64,000 nucleotides of DNA. It comes from Prunella strophiata (taxonomy: Eukaryota; Chordata; Aves; Passeriformes; Prunellidae). The translations under genes and the position numbers were made by a program. Positions 49,435 through 61,962 of this stretch are shown one piece after another; positions within the stretch are counted from its first letter, which is position 1; each line of letters begins with the position of its first letter. Under the pieces are notes generated by a model. The model worked only from the letters and a program-made list of their open reading frames with translations. It had not been told where the DNA came from and made no database searches. The stretch lies in NCBI GenBank assembly GCA_036583965.1, contig JAZBQD010000014.1, positions 2,928,191 to 2,992,190 on the forward strand, given 5' to 3'.

Positions 49435-50580
49435 ACATTTTTAAATTTAGAGAGTCAAGGCATTATTTTCTTATCTGGCCAGGATATTGTTCTGGCCAGG
49501 ATGCACCACAGAAAGTATCTCATCCACACACATAGCCCAGGTGTGCAGAGAGAATAGTTCCATCACACACCACTTTTACAAGATTTTTCAGATGTTTTAT
49601 ACAGTCCAAACTCATAGAAATTATTTTGGTCAGCATTCATTGGTCCCAGGTTGCAAAGTTCTTATATTTGGAGTGCTATTGGATCCAAATTTCTTTGCTT
49701 CTGATCTTAATTAGATCTTCATTCCTTGATTTTCTTATCAGGCTTTTCAGGAGGTGTCTCCAGCTGTGCCAGAGGCAGAGTCTGGGGTAGAGGTTCCTAA
49801 AAGGCTGCTGATGTTCTGTTGATGGCCTTTACCTCTTTGTGGCTAATCCCAGTCTGTTGATATGCTGAGTTCATCAGGCCTCACACAGATAAACAGAGCC
49901 CTGGAAAGAAGTTTCAGTTTTCTTCCCTCGAGGCAAAGGTAACAACCCTGGCTAAAGTTATATATATATTAAAAAAAATAAACTTATACATTTTCCAGCA
50001 GGTGAATCTATCATTGCCTCACCTGGGGACTTGTTTATGAACTAGGCTAGCCAAATTTGGTTTCTGTTATGCCAAAGTTACCTGTACAGCTTCAGACCAG
50101 CTGTAGCTGTGAGAAGCATTTCCCCCATGTTTGCTCTGGCACATGCACACTTGCATGCACACAGACATAAAGAGTCTGTACGAGGTACCTGCAAAAAATT
50201 CCCCTCAAAGGTAGTGAAATGTTCATTTCAGATGAGGCTTTGCATCTTCCCCACAAGCCTAGGGCTGAGCCTCGAGGAGTGGGGGTCTCAGCCGAGATAC
50301 ATGTGTATGTGTCACAGCTGAGACAGCCACAACACACAGAGTATCACCATACAATATCAGAAAGCTTCAACCCATACAGAGTAACATCATATCACTTCAG
50401 AAGGCTTCAAGCATCTGCCCTTCTTGTTCTTTAGCCCAACCTTTTGTACCCCTCATGTTCATGCATTGCACCTGTGTGCCCTCTCTTCCCTTCCCTGTGG
50501 TTGGTCAGTGCACCTGGGCACAGCTATATATTGTACATATATTTTATTTATACCTAGCTACACTTTATATTTGCTTATTT
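49435..50580. other. ERV-like spacer, unassigned
   Basis: The composition and absence of introns or exons suggest retroviral flank, but I could not assign a protein or an LTR end. A short (TA) run lies at 49961-49972. Confidence 0.3.
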
Positions 50581-50582
50581 TT

Positions 50583-50815
50583 TATAGAAACATAGAATGA
50601 TTAGAGTTGGAAGGGACCTTAAAGGACATCTAGTTCCAGCCCTCTGTTGTAGAACTTCTGCTTAAGGTCACTTGCCCTTGTCCTGTCAGTACATGCCCTG
50701 ACAAAAAAATCCCTCTCCAGCCTTCTTGTTGGCACCCTTAACACACTGGAAGGCTGCTGCAAGGTCTCCCCAGAACACCCCCAGCTCTCTCAGCCTGTCT
50801 GTGGAGCTGGTATGT
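50583..50815 (-). mobile_element. CR1 LINE 3' fragment
   Basis: agaaacatagaatgattaga followed by gttggaagggaccttaaagg, then ccttgtcctgtcagtacatg and the ctggaaggctgctgcaaggtc region. This is a typical CR1 tail in reverse orientation. Confidence 0.9.
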
Positions 50816-50871
50816 ATGGGGACAGGGCACCACCTCACCAGAGCAAGGTCTGACCCACCCCCTTTCTTCTC

Positions 50872-50945
50872 ATTCCCCTTTCTTTTTATTTTAAAAACAG
50901 CATGCACGAGTCTTGCTGTGAACATGAAGGTGACAATAAAAATCC
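50872..50945 (-). repeat. First copy of a 72-base direct repeat (ERV env tail plus polypurine tract?)
   Basis: attcccctttctttttatttt followed by aaaaacag, tcttgctgtgaacatgaagg and tgacaataaaaa is repeated at 53392-53465 with few changes. On the minus strand it reads as a short hydrophobic-basic peptide tail followed by a purine-rich aaaaagaaaggggaatg. That would suit the 3' end of a retroviral env gene next to a polypurine tract. Confidence 0.5.
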
Positions 50946-51539
50946 TACACACATTCCAAGCTCCCAAGATGTCTCGAAAGAGATCACCTTTCCCAGTCTC
51001 TGACACAGGTAACTCCAGCCTGAAATCTCTCTTAATGTGATTGAGTGGGGCTTGTTCTCCCACCAGTTTACTTAGAAAGCAGCAGATATGCACCCAGTGT
51101 GGGGTGAGAGAGAGAGAAGTTGGAATTACAATTTTCTTCTAAGGCATTTGTGTATTGGGGTACAGAAAGCCCCTGATCATCGTGATGCCTGACGTATTCA
51201 CGTGGACATTGTACTTCACCCTGTATCAATTTCCACACATGGGGAGCTATTTGCTCATCATGATGGCCTTTTTAAGGCCAGGGAGAAGAATCAAAATTGC
51301 TTTGTTAATATACTATGTTTATTGCATGATAGCATCAGAGGCAATGAGTTTTGTTTGGAATATATATTCAGTCCTGTTTGCCTGTGCTGACCAGATCTCA
51401 CCTCTGCCAGACCTGGAATGAGCACCTTTATGTCACAAATGTCTCTCTTCTGTGCTTATCTCAGGTTCCTGCTATAGTTTATCTTATGGCAAGTTCCTTC
51501 CACTGTGATCTTGACAGTGTTTGGCACAGGCAGCTGTGC

Positions 51540-51990
51540 TCTTTAAGTCCTGACAGACCTCTGGAGGTCCCTTCCAACCTCAGCCATTCTGTGACTCTGG
51601 GAATATCCCTTTGGTCTGTTAGGGTCAGCTGTCCTGGATGTGTTTCCTACCAACCTCTTGCCCATCCCCTGTTCATTCTGGCCTTTGGGGGAAAAATTAT
51701 TCACACTGAACCTGCTCCCTTTGGCTTGGAACCAAGGCCACCACACTCTCTGGTATGCTTATTTGACCAGAAGTGACCCCTTGTCCTCCTTGCCCCTGCC
51801 AAGGATGTAAGGTGGGAGAGAATAACCTCTGGGTCCTGGCCACTCACCCATCATGCCACTGCAAAAATTACTCATCCTGGCTGGAAGCAGGACAGATTGA
51901 CCACCTACAGCCTCTCTGGGTAACTGGTTCCAGGGTTTCACCACCCTCAAGCTAAAAATATTTCTTCCTTGTATCTAAGTCTGCGTGTAC
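51540..51990. mobile_element. Mosaic of CR1 tail fragments
   Basis: A sense tail ends at about 51602 (ctggaggtcccttccaacct then cagccattctgtgactctg). A reverse-orientation CR1 piece (ggttccagggtttcaccacc then tatttcttccttgtatctaa) ends at about 51985. The sequence between them is degenerate. Confidence 0.6.
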
Positions 51991-52006
51991 ACACCACAGA
52001 GGCCCA

Positions 52007-52435
52007 TCAGGCCTTAGAGTAAGTGTCCACAGAAACATGTACATATTCAAGGTGACCAAATTCTGAAACATGAGTAACATCAGATTGCCACAGCTGAAGA
52101 GCTTGTAGCCTGCTGTGGTTTGTACCATCCTGAGTGATGGTGACATGCTGCTGACAATCAGAGCATGAGGCAATGATATCACATGCTGCCTGCAGATGTA
52201 AGATGGAATTGATGTTGGGCACGAGCCTCTTGATGGAAAAACTGATGTGATGAATTGCCTGGTGTAATGTATCTGGTACTGGGGCAGCCCACGCTGGGGC
52301 TGTCAGCTTATCTGCACAGTCATTTCCTTCTGCAATGAACCCAGGCAAGTTGGTATGACTACAAACATGAGGAATATAAAATGGTGCAGTTTGTTGGCAT
52401 AAAGTATGCCATAATGTTTTCAGCAAATAAAACAA
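52007..52435 (-). pseudogene. Class II ERV pol fragment: RNase H end and integrase start
   Basis: An open frame of 142 codons on the minus strand resembles the RNase H-integrase junction of avian class II (alpha/beta-like) retroviruses. It has the SHTNLPGFIAEGN segment with the final RNase H residues, then an HHCC zinc-binding domain (histidines near LHQAIHH, cysteines in CSDCQQH) and the first catalytic aspartate of the integrase core (LWQSDVTHV). The frame is lost just after YSKA, so the other two acidic active-site residues are missing. It is a dead remnant of an old insertion. Confidence 0.85.
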
Positions 52436-53391
52436 TTCCTTTTTATTTACCTCTTTCAGAACAGCACAATCTAATTGACAAACTATATTGCATACATATT
52501 GAGAATCAGATACAACATTTAAATTCTCATAAGGCCATCAGCCTGGACATCAATCTTTCCAGTCTCTGACAACCACTTTTTTTCACCCTAGGAATAGATT
52601 GTTGTGTTAACAAACAATTATTTGTTTGTTATAAACTTATTCTCAAGATATTTTCACATGGGAGCTTGCAAACTGCTTAGCTGCACTTAGAAGTGACAGG
52701 CCAGTGATTAATTTAGCAAAGCAAGGCCTGATTTTATGAGGCCTTTCTTATATAATTTCTCTACCTGTCTGTGACATCTCCCCCTTTCTGTTGGTTTTTA
52801 AAAAGGCTCATATGTTCTGGTGTTAAAACAGCTTGGATCTTATCAAGGCTATTACTGGTTATCTATTAGCTATGGGATACAAAATAAGACACAAAAAAGA
52901 CAAAACTTATTAAATCCAATCATGTCACTGATACAGGGTCTTGCAGCATGGGAAGACAAAAGATGATATCCTATGTCTCTTAGAGAAATAGAAGTAATTG
53001 ACCATTGTTCTAAAGTCCAAATAGCTGAGACTCAGGAATCATGTTGTTCAGGCAGGATCAAGTTCATTTGCTGGAAATGTTGACCTTGACATCACTGAAT
53101 GTCTTTTTGAGAGCTTTTGTTCTTGCTCTGACCACGAAGGCTGCATAGTGATTAGGTCATTTCTCTTCTCACTGGGCCTCATTTTCTCAGAGGCAATTGA
53201 TGTCTGGTTAAATGAGCAGGTGACTGCTTTGAATCTGTTGATGATAAAAACACATGCATATCTTCTCTTGAAGTTAGTAAATCAATTACTAACTTCATTT
53301 GTCATTTTACATTCAATTGAGGATTCTTACACAAAATCCTTTTTAAAAATTTCTGTATAAATATTGCATTATTCAGACTTCTTCAGGAGCT
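52436..53391. other. ERV-derived or unassigned sequence
   Basis: In minus orientation this lies upstream of the integrase fragment, but I recognise no further pol or gag motif. It is AT-rich with no intact ORF of note. Confidence 0.3.
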
Positions 53392-53465
53392 AATTCCCCT
53401 TTCTTTTTATTTTAAAAACAGTGTGCATGATTCTTGCTATGGAGATGAAGGTGACAATAAAAAAA
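53392..53465 (-). repeat. Second copy of the 72-base direct repeat
   Basis: Same orientation and text as 50872-50945, about 2.5 kb away. The integrase remnant lies between the two copies. Confidence 0.5.
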
Positions 53466-53639
53466 ACAATATATGCAGAAACTAGAAACTTACAGCAATT
53501 AGGAATATTTCAGATAATAGACATAATAACATATGTGAAATTGGGTAATTAGTAATCTCTGAAATACTGTACTATTATCCCAGAGTCTGCAAACAGCTGA
53601 CTCCTTAGGAAGGCAGGAGCCTCCCTTGGAATGGAAAAT

Positions 53640-54330
53640 ATGACCCCCCGTCATGATTTAAGATAGCTTGGTTTTTAGTTAAGGAAAAAAATCCACGAGC
53701 TACGGAAGTGATTCCCTGTAAGGACCTTGGCAGTTTCCTTCAGACCTGACAGAACCAATCAGCTGGCTAGTTCCGATTATTGAAGCCTTGTTAAACCACC
53801 TAAAAAGCTGACCACGCCTCTGTGAAAACCACATTTAAAAGCAAACAAAGCCCAGGAAAAAACTCTCTTGATTCTGGCCTTTGAACCAGTAACCGGATGC
53901 TGGCCCAGCCAGGCCCCGCTTAACGCACACCTGGCATTGCTGGGCCGGCCTTGGCTCGTGCTTCATCGCTGCCCACCAGCCCAGCTTACTGCAACAGCCT
54001 GAGCCAGGGCTGGACCTTACTCCACTGCAGAGCTGGCCCATCCAGGCCCGGCCTAACTGCACGGCCTGCCAGGGCTGGGCCAGGCCTTGCTCTGCTGCAA
54101 TGCTGGCCCAGCCAGGCCCAGCTTAACTGCACGGCCTGCCAGGGCTGGGCCTTGCTCTGCTGCAGCAGCTGGCTCAGCCAGGCCCGGCTCTGCCTCTAGG
54201 CCAGGCCTTACTCGACCGCCAGGCCCTGAGAGCAAGTCCTGCCACAAGCTGCTGAGTCACCTTGCTGAGGGGCTGTCAAATCCAATTGGCAAACCAAAAC
54301 CACTACAGCCCCCTTCCCTCCGAATTGCTA
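53640..54330 (+). mobile_element. Probable ERV LTR with internal GC-rich tandem repeats
   Basis: An AT-balanced start holds a CCAAT-type site (agaaccaatcagctgg) and a TATA-like catttaaaagc, a usual U3 layout. It is followed by three to four imperfect 65-80-base GC-rich units (53895-54215) built on ctggcccagccaggccc and ctgcacggcctgccagggct. The ends are not defined. Confidence 0.5.
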
Positions 54331-54439
54331 TAATTTTGAAATTAAGGGGCTTTCAGGCAAAGATCTGTGAAAAGGAGTAACAGTTCTTTGCTAGTGTGTG
54401 TCTGTATGTGATGACCAAGGAATGGACTCAGACCCGCAG

Positions 54440-54890
54440 TGATACTGATACGTTTATTGAGAGAAACGAGACATTTTTACACACTTCAAGACATGGTTTT
54501 TCCTTATATGGTGTTTTACTCTAAGCAACCTATCACACATTGCCACATTTACACAACAACACATTTCCTTAATGTCCTTATATGGGGTGATCAGGGGTTA
54601 TTCAGGTGTCTGGCAGCTTCCAGCAGGCTCCTCTCCGTGGGGGAAGAGGAAGAGGATCCTCCTCATTTCACAGCGAGGACCTGGAAAACCTTCCCCACTA
54701 AAGCTTTCCAAGTTTACCTCAAAAGGGGCTCCAACTTATAAGACAAAATCAGCAAGTCAAAGTGACTTGATTACATTTTTAGTACAATCACCTAGATCTG
54801 ATGGCATAATTCCCAACCAGCTAGGCCAGCGTTTGGCCAAGGCTAAGCCTTGACTGGGAGGCTTTCCCTAAATACCTACAAGCAAACCTT
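54440..54890 (-). mobile_element. Probable LTR fragment, minus orientation
   Basis: On the minus strand CAATAAACG (plus-strand cgtttattgag at 54452) is followed by tatcagtatcactgcgggtc and tgagtcc, a common R-U5 pattern. The upstream limit is unclear. Confidence 0.45.
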
Positions 54891-55104
54891 TATTAATATC
54901 AGTGAGGAATATGACTTCACAAGAGCTTGTCTTCCTCATGAACAAGGAACAGATCAAAACAGAGAGTAACTGGTAACAACCCACATTTCCTTCTCATGAA
55001 TGGAGAAAGGGATTTAAAAGACAGAACCTTAGGAAACAACTTAAAATTACAAGTGAAAGTTTCTGCCTACAGACTGAGACTTGGCTGCTGCAGCTCTGGG
55101 TTTG

Positions 55105-55191
55105 GGTTTTTTTTTTTTTTTTGGTTCATTTGTTTTGGGATTTTTTTGTTGGTTTTTTTGTTTGTTTGTTTTGTTTGTGGTTTTTTTGTGG
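55105..55191. repeat. T/G-rich low-complexity tract next to the PPIL4 poly(A) tail
   Basis: Imperfect TTTG/TTTTG repeats directly adjoin the 20-base T run that represents the poly(A) tail of the PPIL4 copy. It may be decayed tail sequence. Confidence 0.7.
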
Positions 55192-55233
55192 TTTTTTTTT
55201 TTTTTTTTTTTAATAAAAAAGTTAAATTTATTA
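55192..55233 (-). terminator. Poly(A) signal and poly(A) tail of the PPIL4 retrocopy
   Basis: On the minus strand the stop codon and poly(A) signal overlap as TAATAAA (55233-55227). After 15 bases comes a run of 20 A (55211-55192). The spacing is that of a genuine cleavage site, so a polyadenylated mRNA was the template. The 3' UTR is almost absent. Confidence 0.85.
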
Positions 55234-56602
55234 TTTTAGTTCCCCTCTGCTCTTTCCTTCATCTGTACTTGTCTTTTGTCTCCTGCAAGGGTAATCTCTT
55301 TCCTTAGAATGGCTGCGATTCCAATACCTGTCTTTCTTCTCACCCTTGGTCCTCTCCCTACAGTGTCCTTCATGCTTTTGGTAAGACTCCTTAGATTTTT
55401 TGGTTCTCTTGTCATCTTCTTCAGAGTGGTGGTGCTTTCTGTTCTTCTGTTTTTTAGCCAAGTGAAACTGAATTGTGTGAGACTCCTCTATATTCCTCAT
55501 CCAGCACAAGGTCATACTTGGCATCTTGCTTTGGTTTTACTTTTTCTTTCAGAGCAAATTTCGAAGGTTTGCCACACTCCTTCTCATAGTCCTTGAAATC
55601 TTCCTTGGTATACCGCCCACCTTTCCCCTTCCATTTAACCTTTGCAACAGACTGGCTAAAATCCACATGTATCCGTCTGTCATCAATCAGCACATTGTCC
55701 ATTTTGAAGTAGGCTTTCTCACAGTCTTCCTGCTTTTCAAACTCAATGAAAGCATAACAAAGAGATTCACCAGTCTTCCAGTCTCGGATCACTTCACAAC
55801 TTTTAATGGGACCAAATCGTGAAAATATTATCTCCAGGTCTTCACCTGTGGTCACAGGATTCAGTTTACAAACAAACAGCACATTTTCTGGTGGCTTGAT
55901 GTCTGCATCTGGTAAGTCTCCCACCATTTCCAGAAGAATAGCACGAGTTTTTGCTTCTTTTTCTGCCTGAACTTCTTCTATTTCATCTGCAGACCGTCCT
56001 TTCATGTCATCAATTTCTTCATCTGCTCCTATTCTGCCACTGTTGAGCCGTTCCTTTGTAGGTTCTGGTGAGCGATCAGGAACACACAAGCCAGGTGGAT
56101 CATCAAAGGGATCATCTAAAATTACTGTATGATTTATCCTGATATCTTGATATGGGATAAAATCCTTATCTACAAAGGTTTCATTAATTGTCATCAATAC
56201 ATCCATGCCTTCTGTCACTTCTCCAAATACTGTATGCACACCATCAAGGTAATCCAGGTTTTCCCCTGTGGTAATGAGGAACTGTGATCCATGCTGATCA
56301 CTGCCATTGTTCACCATTGACACAGTTCCCTTCTTCTTGTGCTTGATCCTGGGCACCTTTTCTGCCTCAAAAAATCTGGCTTGATCACCATACAGTTGAC
56401 AAAATATAGATTCCCCTCCACGGCCAGTTCCCGTGGGGTCACCAGTTTGTATAATAAAATCCCGCTGTACATTATAAATGAGACAATAGTTGTAGTACTT
56501 GACCTTGCAGAGCTTCAGGAAATTCAGACAAGCGCGGGGCCGCTCCTCCGTGTACAGGTCGATGACCAGATCACCCACCGTGGTCTCCAGCAGCACTGCC
56601 AT
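55231..56602 (-). pseudogene. PPIL4: PPIL4 retrocopy: cyclophilin and RRM domains intact, C-tail frameshifted
   Basis: Intronless from ATG (56602); the parent gene has many introns. The first 370 codons match PPIL4 closely: an N-terminal cyclophilin-like domain (1-160; [43 protein letters not shown]), an acidic linker, then an RRM (about 240-318) with RNP2 VLFVCKL and RNP1 CYAFIEF. A one-base insertion near 55492 (GAATATAGAG where GAAATAGAG is expected) makes the frame stop at 55454. The lysine- and histidine-rich tail continues in another frame to 55231. The tail is about 30 residues shorter than in human PPIL4. PPIL4 is a nuclear, spliceosome-associated cyclophilin. A truncated protein with both folded domains could still be made. 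The LTR abuts the ATG directly. Confidence 0.93.
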
Positions 56603-57146
56603 GCTCTCAGGAAAAGATGTGAGAATAGGAATAACAGGTCTTTACTAGGGAAATTAAAATAAAATGCAGTAGTACAAAAAGCACTGACAGAGTCAGACAG
56701 AATACAACCTGGCACCCTGTGGGTCAGGGTTGTGGCAGCTAGTCCCATTAAATGGTGGCTGAACCCCTTCTGCAGGGCCAGGTGTGGTTCTCTTGACGAA
56801 GTGATCTGTGGGTGGAGTTTTCCTCTGCAGGTCCAGTGGCAGTGTAGATGGGCCTCGTCTTCCTCTGGGAATCCAGTGGGAAAAGGCTGCCTATGGTGTT
56901 CCAGTCTCAGATTATATCCAGGTAGGAATGCTTGACTCCTCCCACTGGGTGGAGCATCTGGACAATGGGATGATGGAATTTTATCAGCCAGGCAGGGAAC
57001 ACACAATGGCCCATTAACAGAAGATATCTCCTGGAGGGAGGACGAGTCATGGAAGAGATAAAGAACACTGCCCCATCCTGGTTTAAGCAGATGGTAATAG
57101 TATACATGCTTTTGGTTACATCTTGCATTGCAACCTAAGACAAACA
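56603..57146 (-). mobile_element. ERVL-type LTR fused to the PPIL4 start codon
   Basis: In minus orientation the block starts TGTTTGTCTTAGGTTGC and aligns with the KIN LTR through ccaggttgtattctgtctgac and tgcattttattttaatttccc. It then ends ctattctcacatcttttcctg agagc, immediately followed by ATG. A TATA-like ggatataatctgag lies near 56915. There is no extra 5' UTR between LTR and coding sequence. That is what a template switch from LTR RNA to PPIL4 mRNA would leave. Confidence 0.8.
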
Positions 57147-57684
57147 ATTTTTCAGCAAAAGATCTTGTATTTAACAGGCATTCCTGTTCCAATCTGCATA
57201 TACCAGTGAGACTAAACACACACAACCGTCTCCTATTCACATGCAGACACAAATGCTCCTAAGAAACAAACTCTCAGTATACCCTGCAGCACTCAATCAA
57301 ATCCTTTTTTTTTTTACCCATGGTTGAAATTTAAACTGAATGCTTCCACAAAACAGCACAGAGGGGACTGAATCCCACGAGGCAAGAGCTGCATAATTGG
57401 CTTCAGGACTCAGACCCACCAATTTTGGCTATTCCATAACAAACCACACAAAAAAGCACAAGGGGGGACTTAAACCCCACAAAAGCACAGCTGCGAAATT
57501 CACAATCCACCCAGGCAATTACAAGATTTTGTATAGCCCTTATAACAAATCAAATTTCTGTGTTCCTACAGAAGGAACCCTAATCCCCACAGCAAAACCC
57601 TTGTTTTAGCTTTTGCAACTAAAACCAAACTGTTATGTGCACCAAAAATTGCAGAATTCACCATACAATTGCATTTTATGTGGA
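57147..57684. other. ERV flank, unassigned
   Basis: Sequence between the PPIL4-linked LTR and the plus-strand LTR at 57685. The style aggggggacttaaaccccaca and cagaaggaaccctaatcccc suggests old retroviral 3' sequence, but no protein was recognised. Confidence 0.3.
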
Positions 57685-58016
57685 TGTGACAGCCTAGTCA
57701 GAGAGCAAGAAAACTAGATAAGTTTTCCCAGAACTGGCCTGAGAGACTTTAGGAAGTTGAAGATAAAAAATGATAACTTATTATCAAACAATCTGCAGGT
57801 GGTGTTTTCCTGCTCTCTGTTTTCTTGCTTTTCTCAATGATTATTTATTAAGAAAGGTGTCTTGTTTATTAGCCAGCCAGGTGAAATGTTTTGATTAATT
57901 GACCAAGCAGGTCTATCTGTATTGGAACAATGAATAAAGGAGGATCTGAAGTAAAGATGCACACTTTATGCAAACCAGCCTTCTGGTGAGTCTGTGTCAT
58001 TCCTTACTCAATGACA
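57685..58016 (+). mobile_element. Class II ERV 5' LTR
   Basis: A 332-base block with TG...CA ends (tgtgacagcc ... caatgaca). It has AATAAA at 57933-57938 about 80 bases before the end, and a primer-binding site follows directly. This is a textbook 5' LTR arrangement in plus orientation. Confidence 0.8.
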
Positions 58017-58018
58017 TC

Positions 58019-58036
58019 TGGTGAGCACGCCGTGTG
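58019..58036 (+). other. Retroviral primer-binding site
   Basis: TGGTGAGCACGCCGTGTG begins two bases after the LTR. It resembles the tRNA-Trp type site of avian alpharetroviruses (TGGTGACC...), with several differences, so the tRNA identity is tentative. Confidence 0.55.
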
Positions 58037-58731
58037 TCACATCAGTCAGCCCTTTGTGGATCACAGGACAGACAAAGAGACACCCCAGAAGAGAGACCCC
58101 GGATTCCCGCTGGAACTCCACTGGGACCCCACGGCTCCCACACTGATCACCCATGTCTGGACACCCTCTGCTCCCCTGGAGAGGTAACAACCTTTCCCTG
58201 CATCCTCCTGGAAAGGACTGGGGTTGAGCTTTTGCCCTGATAGCAAACGAATTCCCCAGCAAAGCGGACAGTCTGCTGGAGGTTGGGGACCAGTGTTTCC
58301 ATGATGGGGAGTCATGCTTCTAGAGAAGAATGCATGATTGTTTCTGCGTGGAAAAACACAATTTCCTTAATTGGAATCTCTCTGTTGGATGATTCACTCT
58401 GCACTCTGCTTTCCTGAGCCCAAATCTCATGACTTTCTGGTAGATATAGACACTGCTTTTAGCCCACAATTGTGGGGGACAATGGGCCACCAGCTCTTGG
58501 AGAAATTTCTAAAGGGGATCCCACCATGCCTCGACTTACAACTGTACAGGAACTCCTGTCCTGTGTCTTCTGAGGCCACACCCAGGGGAACAGCGAGTCA
58601 GAAATGGGGACCTTGGAGGGTGAAGATGTTGCTTCTGGGGTTGCTGACACACTGAGGAGAGGATCACCAGACACCCACCCAGGATGAGTTGCTGAGGACA
58701 CAGCCTCAGCTGTTCACTGCTCTGCACTCTT
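58037..58731 (+). mobile_element. Class II ERV leader and deleted gag region
   Basis: Only about 700 bases separate the primer-binding site from a mid-pol fragment, so most of gag, protease and early reverse transcriptase has been deleted. No gag motif was recognised. Confidence 0.5.
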
Positions 58732-59001
58732 ATGGGCCTGCAAGTGGCTCCAGAGAAGGTTCAGCAGCACCCTCCTTGGAGATATCTGGGGGTCAGAATT
58801 CTTGACAGAACCATTCAGCATCAAGAGGTGCGATTCTCAGATTTTATTAAGACCTTGAATGATGCCCAGAAATTGATGGGTTTCATCAGATGGTTGCATC
58901 CTTGCTTGGGACTAGCCAGCAAACAATTGTCCCTGTTGTATGATACTCTAAAGGGGAACCCTGACCTGAGATCACCTCAGAAATTGACTCCTGAGGCATG
59001 A
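58732..59001 (+). pseudogene. Class II ERV reverse transcriptase fragment
   Basis: Ninety codons match the thumb/connection part of beta/ERVK-type reverse transcriptase: APEKVQ ... PPWRYLGVRI, the IKTLNDAQKLMGFI segment, then LHPCLGL and LRSPQKLTPEA. The catalytic fingers-palm part is absent and the ORF ends soon after. It belongs to the element starting at the 57685 LTR. The RNF113A unit appears to interrupt that element further right. Confidence 0.85.
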
Positions 59002-59729
59002 TGAGCACTGGGGGAGGTCTAAAAGGTTGTCAGGTTCATCAAGGGACTTGTTTTCTTCTAGGCTGGTTGAGTTTGGGGGGCAGCTTCATATCATCTGCAA
59101 TGTGAGACATGATAACAAAGACAGCATGATGGCACAGATGATAAGCTCAGTTCAAATGAGGTTTTCCACCCAACTGGACAAGCCCAGCGCCCCCCCCCCC
59201 CCCCCAGGCAGGGATGTATCCCACATATCATCCAGGAGCTCTCAAACGAGATCCCCAGTAATACAATCTTCCAGGCTAGCATGCTGCATGCTCATTACTT
59301 AGAAATTACAAATTAAAACTTAACACTACAAAGAAGAAGCAATTTAACTTTAGAACCATCAGAAAAAACAACTAACAGAAGAAACAGTTTGTCTTAGTTC
59401 AGGTTTGTGACCCATAAATATATAAAATCTTTAAGTCCTCATATCCCAAATATATCTACAACTCAACAGTAAAACAAGCTACAACACTACAACATGCAAG
59501 AAACTATTCAACTCAAAACCATCTCAGTTAAAAACACACATCCTTATGGTATTGATGATTCTCAAATGTTTGAGTCTTGGGGTTCAAGTAGGGTGATGGG
59601 TAGATTGTCCTGCCATTGTTGACAACATTCTGTATCTGACAAACTCAGCATGCTAGGTCATGTTGAATGCAATTGAAAAACATGAGAACACCCAAGAATT
59701 ATGCAGGGGTATACACCCATCCTGCTCCG
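59002..59729. other. ERV remnant / spacer with a C run
   Basis: Continues from the pol fragment but is degenerate. A run of about 16 C at 59191-59206 is a likely sequencing weak spot. Confidence 0.35.
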
Positions 59730-59756
59730 TTTTTTTTGTTTTTTTTTTTTTTTTTT
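59730..59756 (-). repeat. Poly(A) tail of the RNF113A retrocopy
   Basis: On the minus strand a run of 18 A plus a shorter A run follows 31 bases after the stop codon (59788). No AATAAA was found in those 31 bases. The tail nevertheless marks reverse transcription of a polyadenylated mRNA. Confidence 0.8.
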
Positions 59757-59787
59757 CCCTACAGAGTTATGTACAAAATGTGTTGGG

Positions 59788-61270
<1,483 letters not shown>

Positions 61271-61962
61271 GTCTTCTTTGGTGAGGTTCAGCATTCTTGA
61301 ATGTTAGACAATTTTACAAAGCTATTTTTCATACTTGTTAGACTCATAAGCTCGGCTTGAAAATAGGTTTGTGAGCTCATTTAAGGCTGCCTTGCCTTTC
61401 AGAGCCATACCCTTACGGGTCCAGGTACCACCAGAACCCAACTAAGTATACATATCCCAGATTAGCACCCTTATCCCTCCCACCAACCAGGTTTCAGGGA
61501 GATCCCCAGAAACTATACCCAGGGAAAGAGGAAAAGGTCAGTGGGGAACAACTTTTAGTAAAATTTGCTGGCAACAAACTTATACCAGTCTGTAAAAAGA
61601 AATTTATAAGACATCAAAAATGCAACAATCACTAATGAAACTGAAGTTACCTAGTACCCTAACAGTACTGATCAGCACCATGTAGGCAACAAGCTGGAGT
61701 GGCCAGCTATCCTTTTGAGAACTTTTCTGGAACTACAATCCAAATATTCCCCAAATACAGCTGCATATTCCTTTGCACTTACAGAGTAAAGCTTTTCTAG
61801 CTTGATTTCTGCTAAGCCAGTGGTATCCCATATTGTCTGGAATAGGCCACCAATGCATGTTTAAAATGCCTATTCCTCTTTCATCCGAAATATGAGCAAC
61901 ACTTGCAAAAATTCCATACTGTTATTCCTTGTTACACTCAAGTAACTTCATTTTTTTTGTGC
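61271..61962. other. Unassigned ERV-like sequence
   Basis: No recognisable protein or LTR end. It may be the interrupted class II element or another insertion. Confidence 0.3.

Noticed and set aside
51155..51421. 88-codon hydrophobic plus-strand ORF
   Set aside because: It sits among CR1 and ERV debris and shows no family motif.
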